DNA of 64,000 bases from positions 1,860,001-1,924,000 of the forward strand of contig OZ220708.1 in assembly GCA_965116595.1 (NCBI GenBank), in the 5' to 3' direction. Below, one piece after another: positions 28,059 to 36,148 of the stretch. Made by a program: the position numbers and the translations under genes. The notes beneath the pieces were generated by a model, which ran no database searches, was not told where the DNA came from, and saw only the letters and a program-made list of their open reading frames with translations. Origin of the DNA: G963663315 sp963668255 (GTDB lineage: Bacteria; Pseudomonadota; Gammaproteobacteria; Arenicellales; Poriferihabitantaceae). Each line of letters starts with the position of its first letter. Within the stretch, counting starts at the first letter, position 1.

Positions 28059-28601
28059 GTGGTTGAGGAAATCGTGGAACGCACACACGGCTATCCTTTC
28101 TTCCTGCAAGTCTGGGGAGATTGTCTGGCCCGCAGGCTGGTTCAAACCGGGCAGACCGAGGTCACCCTGGAGATGCTCCGGGAAGTGGAGGCAGAGGCGC
28201 ACAGAGGACGCGACACCATGTACCAGACCTGGCGTAATGAGATAAAAAGAATGGGATTGCTGTCTGTGGCCGAGAGTGTTGCGGATGCCTTTATCCAGAG
28301 CGGGCAACCGCATCTGCATGAACGCATATTGGAAGAAGCGGTTGAAAGAGGAATGGCGGGCAATGATGAGTCGGTCACGGATGGCTGTATTCTGGAGACC
28401 CTGGATCAGCTTTTTCAGTTGGGTTATGTCTGGCAGGTCGGAGGGGCTGATTACGAACCCGGCATCCCAAGCCTGATGTCCTATGTACAGGGATATTCTC
28501 AGGTTCAGGGGGTTGCTCCCGAGCCGTCTCCACTGGCCGAACGCACCCAGACATTTCGAAAAGACCAGGCGAACGCTCAAGATGACGGCATCGAGATGTA
28601 A
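28059..28601 (+). pseudogene. C-terminal fragment of an AAA-type ATPase
   Basis: About 180 residues from GTG 28059 correspond to the lid and C-terminal winged-helix part of AAA_16/Orc-like ATPases: VVEEIVERTHGYPFFLQVWG is the characteristic segment after the sensor region. The Walker A, Walker B and sensor parts are missing; an in-frame stop lies at 28038-28040. The frame itself is intact and long, so a truncated protein could still be made. It sits between a radC remnant and a second, shorter ATPase remnant. Confidence 0.7.
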
Positions 28602-28678
28602 CCAGCTATCTGTGCATACTTAAAGAATAAATGAACAATCCGAATTTGAAACATCCGTTTATGCCCGGTACCTGAGAG

Positions 28679-28768
28679 ATGTCGCCTTATCTGACCGGGC
28701 GCGTCATGGAGAAACTGGAGCAGCTTTCCCACTTGGGTTATGTCTGGCAAGATAAGGAATGGCAGTAA
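28679..28768 (+). pseudogene. second short remnant of the same ATPase family
   Basis: A 29-codon frame ends MEKLEQLSHLGYVWQDKEWQ. It aligns with ILETLDQLFQLGYVWQVGGA in the longer fragment just upstream, so it is the tail of a second copy or a tandem duplication remnant. Its stop overlaps the start region of the decarboxylase gene. Confidence 0.6.
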
Positions 28769-30249
28769 TGACCGATTCGACCCACAGGGCAAATCCACGC
28801 GGCACTTGTCTTGACGATAACGCGAGCAGTGAACTCGAGATGGCCCCCGAACTGATGCTTGATCTCGCACGCCGGGCGGCCGAGTTGCTGGTGGATCGTA
28901 TCAAGAGTCTGCCGGAAGAAAACTCCTGGGATGGGGACTTTCGGAAGTCGCTTGAGATTGAGCTGCGGGAGGAACCGCCTGAGGAAGGCCGTGCTCCTGC
29001 CGAGGTCATCGAGAGGGTCGCCCATGAAGTGCTTCCGTTCTCGGGACGCCTGGACCATCCACGTTGCTTCGCGTTCGTTCCCTCCGCACCTACCTGGCCG
29101 GGGGTGCTGGCCGACTTCATCGCCGCCGGATACAATTTCAACGTCTGTACCTGGCTGGTCGCCAGCGGTCCGAGTCAACTCGAACTCGTGGTCATCGACT
29201 GGTTCCGACGCTGGGTCGGCTATCCGAAAAGTGCGGGCGGATTGATGACCAGTGGCGGCTCGGCGGCTGCCGTCAACGCATTCGTCGCGGCACGGGAATC
29301 GGCGGGCAATCCCACGCGTCCGACCGCGTATATGAGCGACCAGAGCCACAGCGCACAGATCCGCGCCGCGAGAATCGTCGGTGTCCGCCCTGAGTGCATC
29401 CGTCTCATTCCCATTGACGAAAGTTGCCGCCTGGACATGGATGTGCTCGTTCGTGCCGTCGCCGATGACCGCGCGGCCGGGTTTACCCCTATCGTGATCT
29501 GTGCCAACGCCGGCGCGACCAGCAACGGCGCCATTGATCCGCTCCCGGAAATGGCCGACTTCTGCGAGGCCGAAGGCATCTGGCTGCACACCGATGCCGC
29601 GTACGGTGGCTTCGCGATGTTGACTGACGAAGGCAGGGAACTCATGCATGGCATCGAGCGCTCGGACTCTATCGGTCTGGACGGGCACAAGTGGCTTTTT
29701 CAGCCCTATGAAGCCGGCGGTCTTCTGGTGAAGGACGTCCGTACCTTGGAGGACGCGTTCGCTGTCCACCACGATGCCCTCCAGGATACGATCTGGGGCG
29801 AAACCCATCCCAACTTTTCAGACCGGAGCCTGCAACTGAGCCGGGGGTTTCGGGCACTGAAGATCTGGATGTCGGTCCAGACGTTCGGCGTGGCTGCATT
29901 CCGGCGTGCCGTTTCGAGGGCTATGGCACTGGCCGTGAAGGCCGGAGAGTTGACTCAGGAGAGTCCGACCCTGGAGTTACTGGCTCCTGTGTCGCTGGGG
30001 ATCGTATGTTTCCGGATCAACCCCGCGGATGTTACGGTTGACGAGCAAGCCCTGCATGATGTCAACAGGGCAGCGCTCGCTCGCGTGCTCTGGGAAGACC
30101 GGGCGTGGATATCCTCGACAATGGTTGAAAGTAAATTCTCCCTCCGATTCTGCATCATCAACCACAACACGACCTGGGACGACGTACGTGAGACACTGGA
30201 GTTCATCGAGCGGGTCGGCAGGGAAGAATTGTTGAAATCAAGCGACTGA
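28768..30249 (+). CDS. PLP-dependent (aromatic amino acid/group II) decarboxylase
   Basis: A 493-residue group II decarboxylase of the DDC/tyrosine decarboxylase/GAD fold, removing the carboxyl group of an amino acid to give an amine. MTSGGSAAAVNAFVAAR, the PLP-contacting His in DQSHSAQ, HTDAAYGGF and the Schiff-base Lys308 in GLDGHKWLFQ are present. The ATG at 28768 is preferred because AAGGA lies nine bases ahead; another ATG at 28759 has no room for it. The gene is visibly richer in G+C than its surroundings and lies among gene remnants, suggesting transfer. Substrate unknown. Confidence 0.9.
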   Translation: MTDSTHRANPRGTCLDDNASSELEMAPELMLDLARRAAELLVDRIKSLPEENSWDGDFRKSLEIELREEPPEEGRAPAEVIERVAHEVLPFSGRLDHPRCFAFVPSAPTWPGVLADFIAAGYNFNVCTWLVASGPSQLELVVIDWFRRWVGYPKSAGGLMTSGGSAAAVNAFVAARESAGNPTRPTAYMSDQSHSAQIRAARIVGVRPECIRLIPIDESCRLDMDVLVRAVADDRAAGFTPIVICANAGATSNGAIDPLPEMADFCEAEGIWLHTDAAYGGFAMLTDEGRELMHGIERSDSIGLDGHKWLFQPYEAGGLLVKDVRTLEDAFAVHHDALQDTIWGETHPNFSDRSLQLSRGFRALKIWMSVQTFGVAAFRRAVSRAMALAVKAGELTQESPTLELLAPVSLGIVCFRINPADVTVDEQALHDVNRAALARVLWEDRAWISSTMVESKFSLRFCIINHNTTWDDVRETLEFIERVGREELLKSSD

Positions 30250-30304
30250 AGCCTGAAGCGGGAATCCGATGAATTGGTTTCGGGCTATTCCTTAAGGCGC
30301 GGGG

Positions 30305-30724
30305 TCAATTCGGGATAACGGCGGTGACTTCAATCTCCATGACCCATTCCGGGCGAGCCAGACCATTTACGATCAGCCCGGTAGAAACCGGGTATACGCC
30401 CTTCAACCACTTGCCGATAGCCTGGTAGACATCGTCCCGGTAAGCGCGGTCTGTGATATAGACCTGTATACGGCAGATATGACTTAACTCCGATCCTGCT
30501 TCTTCGAGCAGTTGCTTTACATTTTGCATGGCCCGGTCCGCCTGAGCAAAGGGGGTCATGTCTTCGATACTTTCAAAGCCATCGATATCCTGGCCGACCT
30601 GCCCGCGAACAAATACCAGGGCGCCTTCGGCCTTGACCAACTGGCACAGGTCGTTGTCGAGCCTCTGATCGGGATAAGTCTCCCTGGTATTGAATTTTCG
30701 ATAGCGCTGGTGTGTTCGGGACAT
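30305..30724 (-). CDS. RidA family (YjgF/YER057c/UK114) protein
   Basis: A 139-residue RidA-superfamily protein. Archetypal RidA hydrolyses reactive enamine/imine intermediates made by PLP enzymes; other subgroups have different or unknown activity. The C-terminal LARPEWVMEIEVTAVIP replaces the usual P-x-x-x-x-x-E-I-E block and Arg in the RxxxR-like IQVYITDRAYRDDVYQ region is kept. It ends 56 bases from the convergent PLP decarboxylase, a plausible functional neighbour. Confidence 0.85.
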   Translation of the reverse strand: MSRTHQRYRKFNTRETYPDQRLDNDLCQLVKAEGALVFVRGQVGQDIDGFESIEDMTPFAQADRAMQNVKQLLEEAGSELSHICRIQVYITDRAYRDDVYQAIGKWLKGVYPVSTGLIVNGLARPEWVMEIEVTAVIPN

Positions 30725-30774
30725 GACTCTAACCGATGAGGAACGAATGTCTGGCTCCCCTCAACCCCCTGTGA

Positions 30775-31149
30775 TCAAACGCTGTGGTCCGGTTGATCGG
30801 TTCCGTTTCCATCTATTTCCATTTTTACCTCGGGGGTCGTGAGCGTCACTTCAACGACCCTGGGTCCTCCACTTGCAACCTGCTCATGCTCGGGTGCAAA
30901 AGGCGGCGCTACGAGTTCCTGTTTCACCCGGGGCAGGGCCGCAATTTCTTCCTCGCTCATGGATGCACTGAGGCCTGTGTTCTGATCTGCATCCGATGTG
31001 CCATACGCAGCCGCATTCTGACTTCCAGCAATGGCAAGTGCACTGAATGCCGCCGAAGTCGACACCAATGTTGACATCTTCAGAATATCTCTGCGATCAA
31101 TATCATCGCTTGTTTCTTCGGGGCGGTTTGTTGTTTCGGGTTCAGACAT
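30775..31149 (-). pseudogene. nirK: truncated copper nitrite reductase (NirK), N-terminal part only
   Basis: A 124-residue frame with a Tat-like leader (DRRDILKMSTL then a hydrophobic Ala-rich stretch) followed by LPRVKQELVAPPFAPEHEQV and GGPRVVEVTLTTPEVKMEID, which is the opening of the first cupredoxin domain of NirK. The match stops after GNGT; the frame then closes with TDQPDHSV. All copper ligands lie in the missing part (a complete NirK precursor is about 370 residues), so it cannot reduce nitrite. The next gene begins only 50 bases further, so the rest was deleted. Confidence 0.75.
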
Positions 31150-31439
31150 GATGTTTTCCCCTTGCAGGATTGATCAGTTCTTGGAATTGGTCAGCGCAGT
31201 CAAATTTGAGTATTATGGGCTGGTGGTTTCAAGTATATCCAAACGAATTTATTAATACAACGAACAGTCGGAAACCGGAATCCCTGCATGGCTATGGAAA
31301 AGTGCCCGCAGTAGTCTGAGTCGTACGTGCTTTATACTGCGGCCTCACCTGTTTTTGGACCGGAAGTTGTGTACACTCACCCGGACAGACCCTATTTCAA
31401 CGACCGGCCGGTGTCTGGTCAAGAACAGACAGTCGCGTA

Positions 31440-32120
31440 ATGATGCCCTCGCGCCTTATGATCGATACAGACGATTTTCCGGATATCAGCGGAGTGTCCG
31501 ATTATGGTCTGCTGGCGATTGGCGGGGACTTGTCTCCCCGGTGCCTGTTGTTCGCGTACAGCAAGGGAATTTTTCCCTGGTATAACGAAGATCAGCCGAT
31601 TCTGTGGTGGTCTCCGGACCCCCGATGCGCGCTGGTCCCTGACCGATTCCATTGTTCCCGGAGTCTGGCGAAGTCAATCCGGTCGCAGGGGTTTCACTTT
31701 ACTCTGGATACGGCGTTTGAGCGGGTGATCCGGGCTTGCGCGGCGCCGTCCAAAGGGCGTCCGGAAACCTGGATCAGTGAGGATATGATCGTTGCCTATA
31801 CCCGCCTGCATCAGCTTGGCTTTGCCCATTCGGTGGAGACCTGGAAGGGGGACTGTCTGGCCGGCGGCCTGTACGGCGTTGCCATTGGCAGGATGTTTTT
31901 TGGTGAGAGTATGTTCAGTGCGGTCACCGATGCTTCCAAGGCGGCCCTGAACCATCTGGCGGCGAGGTTGCATGAAGCGGGCTACCATCTGATCGACTGT
32001 CAGATCACTTCCGACCACCTGTTGAGCCTCGGCGCGGAGGAAATCCCGCGTAGCGAGTTCATCGCGAGGTTGGAGCAGGCGTGCGGCCGTCCCATCCGTC
32101 CGGGAAAGTGGCCGGCTTGA
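31440..32120 (+). CDS. aat: leucyl/phenylalanyl-tRNA--protein transferase
   Basis: A 226-residue Aat enzyme that adds Leu or Phe from its tRNA to N-terminal Lys/Arg of proteins, marking them for ClpS/ClpAP degradation. LLAIGGDLSPRCLLFAYSKG then IFPWYNEDQPILWWSPDPR near the N-terminus, and FGESMFSAVTDASKAAL in the middle are diagnostic. Length is standard. The start ATG lacks a good Shine-Dalgarno sequence. Confidence 0.96.
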   Translation: MMPSRLMIDTDDFPDISGVSDYGLLAIGGDLSPRCLLFAYSKGIFPWYNEDQPILWWSPDPRCALVPDRFHCSRSLAKSIRSQGFHFTLDTAFERVIRACAAPSKGRPETWISEDMIVAYTRLHQLGFAHSVETWKGDCLAGGLYGVAIGRMFFGESMFSAVTDASKAALNHLAARLHEAGYHLIDCQITSDHLLSLGAEEIPRSEFIARLEQACGRPIRPGKWPA

Positions 32121-32174
32121 CTATCGGGCCGGCTCTATTAAATGCAAATAACAACTGATAGAGGAAAATACCTG

Positions 32175-33014
32175 ATGAATATCAAGAATTATCTAATCGC
32201 CGCATTGGCCGCGGCAGTACTGTTTTCATCGGTATCCGCCCAGGCCGAACAATGCGCCAATGACACCTGGAACAAGATTATGTCCCGTGGCAAGGTCGTG
32301 GTCGGAGTAAAAGAGGATTTCAGGCCCTGGGGATTTCGTAACGTCAATGGCGAAATTGTCGGCATGGAAGTTGACATCGCCAGACTGGCGGCGGAAAAAA
32401 TGGGTGTCGAACTCGAACTGGTCGCGGTGCAACCCTCCAATCGGATGCAGTTTCTGGAACAGGGCAAGATTGACATGTTGATCGCGACCATGTCGGATCG
32501 TCCAGATCGCCGCAAGATTGTCGGTATCATTCAACCGAACCATTACACTTCCGGCACCAATATCATGTCCCCCAAGGCGTTGGGATTCAAAAGCTGGGAA
32601 GACTTGCGCGGGAAGGATGTCTGCGGCAAGCAGGGCGCCTTCTTCAATCAGATCGTGGCCGAGCGTTACGGCGTGAATGTGATCGCCTTTACCGGAAACG
32701 CTGAAGCCAAGCAGGCGCTGCGGGACAAGAAATGCGTCGCCTGGGTCTATAGTGATTCCTCAATCAGTTCGGATCTGTCGTCCGGAAATTTCGATGATTT
32801 CGAGATGCCTCTCAACTCGGAAGATGATAATCCCTGGGGAATTGCCGTGCCTCTGGCCGAGCGTGATTGTATATTCGGCAACTTCATGTCGGGTCTTGCC
32901 TTCAATATGCACCAGACCGGGAAATTGATTGAATTGGAAAAAGCCTGGGGTATCAAGGCGACCCGGTATCTGGTCGACAAAAAGGCCCGGTACGCGGACT
33001 GGCTCGATGAGTAA
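32175..33014 (+). CDS. polar amino acid ABC transporter substrate-binding protein
   Basis: A periplasmic SBP of family 3 (GltI/FliY type), 279 residues from the ATG at 32175, preceded by GAGG. The signal peptide cleaves after AQA (about residue 23); mature start EQCANDTWN. VGVKEDFRPWGFRNVNGEIV and GMEVDIARLAAEKMG are family hallmarks; two cysteine pairs could form disulfides. No permease or ATPase gene is adjacent, so it is an orphan here that must work with components encoded elsewhere. Confidence 0.88.
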   Translation: MNIKNYLIAALAAAVLFSSVSAQAEQCANDTWNKIMSRGKVVVGVKEDFRPWGFRNVNGEIVGMEVDIARLAAEKMGVELELVAVQPSNRMQFLEQGKIDMLIATMSDRPDRRKIVGIIQPNHYTSGTNIMSPKALGFKSWEDLRGKDVCGKQGAFFNQIVAERYGVNVIAFTGNAEAKQALRDKKCVAWVYSDSSISSDLSSGNFDDFEMPLNSEDDNPWGIAVPLAERDCIFGNFMSGLAFNMHQTGKLIELEKAWGIKATRYLVDKKARYADWLDE

Positions 33015-33108
33015 CCATCGGTAAACAGTCAGAACGGGGCGCGGGAAAACAGCCCCCCGCACCCGGGAGTTTCTGAGTCAGATTCTGTAGCCGGATTTTG
33101 TGACCGGC

Positions 33109-33312
33109 TCAGCCTTGGTCGCTCAGGAAATCCTGGCCGGCTTCAAAGTCGAATATCCGGTCAAGCTGAAACTCGCTGATTAGTCCATCCACGGCTTTCT
33201 GACCATGTTCTCTGGCAACTTCGGTCAATATCAGTTGCGCCGAATGGCGATTGTAGGAACCACCAAAATCGGCCTGTACCTTGATCAGTTGGCGTGCTTT
33301 GTCCAGGGTCAT
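33109..33312 (-). CDS. conserved small hypothetical protein
   Basis: A 67-residue soluble, helix-rich protein (DKARQLIKVQADFGGSYNRH). I recognise this as a small protein type that occurs widely in proteobacteria, without known function. It begins 14 bases after the phosphofructokinase stop on the same strand and is probably co-transcribed. Confidence 0.6.
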   Translation of the reverse strand: MTLDKARQLIKVQADFGGSYNRHSAQLILTEVAREHGQKAVDGLISEFQLDRIFDFEAGQDFLSDQG

Positions 33313-33326
33313 CTCGTTGGGTCAGG

Positions 33327-34592
33327 TTATGGTTTAAAGTCTGACTTGAGCTTCTTCCTGACCGGGAGATTCTGCAGGCGGACGTAATCGGGCATGCCGT
33401 TTTTGTATGGGGGCGGGTCTTCCCCCTGAATAAGAGGAAGCAGATAATCACGGCACTCCCGGGTAATCCCGAAGCCGTCTTCACTGATAAAGTTTTGAGG
33501 CATCATTTTTTCCACATTGGCCACCCGATCCAATTGGGATTTGCCGATTTCCCAGCGATAGGGTTTGTCGCTCACCCGAACAATCGTGGGCATGACCGCA
33601 TTTTCTCCGTTTAACACCAGTTCGACTGCCGCTTTGCCCACTGCGTAAGCCTGCACCAGATCAGTCTTCGAAGCGATATGCCGGGCAGACCGTTGCATGT
33701 AGTCTGCCACCGCCCAATGGAATTTGTAGCCCAAGCCCTGTTTTACCATATTTGCAACCACGGGAGCAACGCCGCCGAGTTGCGCATGACCAAAGGCATC
33801 CACCAGTCCCCGGTCGGACAGAAACCTGCCCGAAGCGTCCTTGACCCCTTCCGATACGACGATGGATACGTACCCGTGTTTTTCAACCCTGCTTTTTACT
33901 TCGTCGAGAAACTTTTCGCGGTCGAACGGGATTTCGGGAAACAGGACGATGATGGGTATCGGGGTCTCGCTGTCGGATGCCAGCGCACCCGAGGCGGCGA
34001 TCCAACCTGCATGGCGGCCCATCACTTCCAATATAAAAACCCGGGTCGAAGTCAGCGCCATTGAAGCAACGTCAAAGCTGGCTTCTCTGGTGGATATGGC
34101 AATATATTTTGCAACCGAACCAAAGCCCGGGCAATTATCGGTGACCGGCAGATCGTTATCCACGGTCTTGGGAATGTGAATCGCCTGGATCGGGTAGTTC
34201 AGGCGTCTGGACAGCTCGGAAATTTTCAGGCAGGTATCCGCCGAATCCCCGCCGCCGTTGTAAAAGAAATATTCGATCTGATGCGCTGCGAAAACTTCGA
34301 TCAGGCGTTCGTAATGCTGCCGGTTTTCCTCCAGGCTTTTCAGTTTATAGCGGCACGAACCAAAGGCTCCGGACGGGGTATGACGCAGTCTGGCGATGGA
34401 TTCATCCGATTCTTTCGAGGTGTCGATCAGGTCCTCGGTCAGTGCTCCAATAATACCATTTCGACCGGCATAGACATTGCCGATCCGGTCGCTGTTATTA
34501 CGCGCGGTTTCGATGACACCGGCTGCGGATGTATTGATTACAGCGGTCACACCCCCTGATTGAGCGTAGAATGCGTTCTTCGCCTTCTTCAT
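33327..34592 (-). CDS. 6-phosphofructokinase, pyrophosphate-dependent type
   Basis: A 421-residue phosphofructokinase-family enzyme for phosphorylation of fructose 6-phosphate in the cytoplasm. The nucleotide/PPi site reads NGGGDSADT (residues 112-120), unlike the GGDGS of bacterial ATP enzymes. PKTVDNDLP (141-149) is the PPi-type catalytic loop, and MGRHAGWIAA follows. Length and motifs fit the PPi-PFK group found in methylotrophs and other proteobacteria; the reaction is then reversible. It overlaps the upstream small gene by 4 bases (ATGA). Confidence 0.9.
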   Translation of the reverse strand: MKKAKNAFYAQSGGVTAVINTSAAGVIETARNNSDRIGNVYAGRNGIIGALTEDLIDTSKESDESIARLRHTPSGAFGSCRYKLKSLEENRQHYERLIEVFAAHQIEYFFYNGGGDSADTCLKISELSRRLNYPIQAIHIPKTVDNDLPVTDNCPGFGSVAKYIAISTREASFDVASMALTSTRVFILEVMGRHAGWIAASGALASDSETPIPIIVLFPEIPFDREKFLDEVKSRVEKHGYVSIVVSEGVKDASGRFLSDRGLVDAFGHAQLGGVAPVVANMVKQGLGYKFHWAVADYMQRSARHIASKTDLVQAYAVGKAAVELVLNGENAVMPTIVRVSDKPYRWEIGKSQLDRVANVEKMMPQNFISEDGFGITRECRDYLLPLIQGEDPPPYKNGMPDYVRLQNLPVRKKLKSDFKP

Positions 34593-34942
34593 TTTGTATC
34601 CATCTCTTCGCGGTCACGCTCGTGGTCCGACTGGATCTGCAGAACGGCTGCTACACATTCATCGAGTTCATTGTATTCCTCGATACCGGTGCCATACTGC
34701 TCGTGAGGTGTATAGAAAAACTGGGATCGGAATCGAAAAAATCCGGTCTTGAACACGACAAAACTGGCGCCGCGCTCATGCCAGAAAACCGTCGGGCAGG
34801 ATATCGTTTGTTCAGGATCATCCTTGTTGATGCCAAGGTCGCAATCAGCCAGTTGTATCTCTACATCCTTTTTGTACCGCTGAGTCAGCATTTCGCGGAT
34901 ACCATGCAGCTCAGCGTCGGTGAAATCAGGTATTTGTTGCAT
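34589..34942 (-). CDS. hypothetical protein coupled to phosphofructokinase
   Basis: A 117-residue soluble protein that I do not recognise. It has a conserved-looking N-terminal helix (IPDFTDAELHGIREMLTQRY) and a core rich in aromatic residues (FVVFKTGFFRFRSQFFYTPH). The ATGA overlap with the phosphofructokinase start suggests translational coupling, so it may modulate or accompany that enzyme. Confidence 0.6.
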   Translation of the reverse strand: MQQIPDFTDAELHGIREMLTQRYKKDVEIQLADCDLGINKDDPEQTISCPTVFWHERGASFVVFKTGFFRFRSQFFYTPHEQYGTGIEEYNELDECVAAVLQIQSDHERDREEMDTK

Positions 34943-35009
34943 TGATCCCGCAAGTCAATTTTGGAGTGAACCGCAAATTCTACAATATTTGTCGAGGGAG
35001 TGTGCAGGG

Positions 35010-35912
35010 TCAGTAAAACGATTCTTCTCCGTCAGGTCTGGTCTTGAATCGCTTGTGCGACCAGAAGTATTGAGCAGGCGCATTGGCGATCAGACCTTCG
35101 ATGGCCCTGTTCATGGTATTGGTATCCTCAATCACATCGCCACCAGGATATTTCTCCAGCGGAGGGTGAAAAATGACTTCTATTCCGGTCCCGAGTCTTT
35201 TGATCCTGGCCATGCAGGGGATTACTTTTGCACGGGTTATTCCCGCAATCCTGGTAAGCGACGGAAAAGTAGCCGTCTGTATTCCGTAAAATGAGGCGAA
35301 CACCCCTTTTTCCTTACCGGGATCCTGGTCCGGCAGATAAAAAAACGGGGCGCCGTTTCGAATCGACTTGATCAGACCGCCGGAAATACCCTTGGAGCGA
35401 TACATGGAATCACCAAACCGGGAACGGCGTTTCAGTATAAACCGATCCATGAACGGGTTTTTGTGTTTCTGGTATATGCTTGCCATATTCAACTGGCTGA
35501 ACAGCAGTCCGCCCAGAAACTCGAGGCAGCAAAAATGCGGTACCAGCAGGATTATGTTTTCGCCCTTTGCCAGGGAGTCATCGAGAATTGCCCTGTTTTT
35601 GAATGTGGTATTGGCTGCCAATCGTTCAGCCGGCGCCCACCATGCCCAGGAAATCAATAAAAACCCGGTCACTATGGCATGAAAGTGGGATCTGGCAAGG
35701 TGTCTGATTTCCTTGTCGGATAGGGCAGGGAAACAAAGCCGGAGATTGATCTCGGTGATGCGGCGTCTTGACCGGTAAAAACGAAAGGCGATCTCGCCTA
35801 CAGTCACGCCAACAGCATGAATCATCCTCAACGGGGCAAAACTGAAAAGCCACAGCACGCCCAGGGATATTCGAATCGGTAAATTCCGGATGGATGGAGG
35901 CACAGCAAACAA
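35010..35912 (-). CDS. lipid A biosynthesis acyltransferase, LpxL/HtrB type
   Basis: A 300-residue inner-membrane acyltransferase adding a secondary acyl chain to (Kdo)2-lipid IVA. An N-terminal hydrophobic anchor (ISLGVLWLFSFAPLRMI), the LVPHFCCLEFLG block, MDRFILKRR and the FYLPDQDPGKEKGVF block are typical of the LPLAT family. Whether it is the LpxL or LpxM step cannot be told. It is divergent from the SLC13 symporter. Confidence 0.87.
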   Translation of the reverse strand: MFAVPPSIRNLPIRISLGVLWLFSFAPLRMIHAVGVTVGEIAFRFYRSRRRITEINLRLCFPALSDKEIRHLARSHFHAIVTGFLLISWAWWAPAERLAANTTFKNRAILDDSLAKGENIILLVPHFCCLEFLGGLLFSQLNMASIYQKHKNPFMDRFILKRRSRFGDSMYRSKGISGGLIKSIRNGAPFFYLPDQDPGKEKGVFASFYGIQTATFPSLTRIAGITRAKVIPCMARIKRLGTGIEVIFHPPLEKYPGGDVIEDTNTMNRAIEGLIANAPAQYFWSHKRFKTRPDGEESFY

Positions 35913-36106
35913 CCTTTCAGGGGAGAGTGGATGGATTCACGTCATGCAACAGACTCGCCCGGTAATAATTATTCATCGAACCTGAGATATGAACCTTAAA
36001 CATCGCTGGATTAAGTGTTAGAATCCGCCCGCCTGTTACCATTCTATAAAATCGTCATTCTACATAAATAATTCAAAGTAATATCATAATAGTTCAGGAA
36101 TAGTTA

Positions 36107-36148
36107 ATGGATAATTGTTCACCGATGATCGTTGTAATCGACAAATGA
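36107..36148 (+). CDS. 13-codon leader peptide coupled to the SLC13 symporter
   Basis: ATG at 36107 is preceded by CAGGA at seven bases' spacing, a far better ribosome site than any near the symporter start. The peptide MDNCSPMIVVIDK ends in TGA that overlaps the symporter ATG (ATGA, 36145-36148). This is the usual signature of translational coupling or a regulatory upstream ORF. It could serve simply as a re-initiation leader or respond to translation state. Confidence 0.55.
   Translation: MDNCSPMIVVIDK

Noticed and set aside
27382..28768. Possible CRISPR array, tRNA or intact insertion sequence in the remnant zone
   Set aside because: No regularly spaced repeats, no tRNA cloverleaf and no transposase frame could be found.
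28738..29808. 356-codon minus-strand ORF antisense to the decarboxylase
   Set aside because: G+C-rich genes leave long antisense frames; the plus-strand gene has all PLP motifs.
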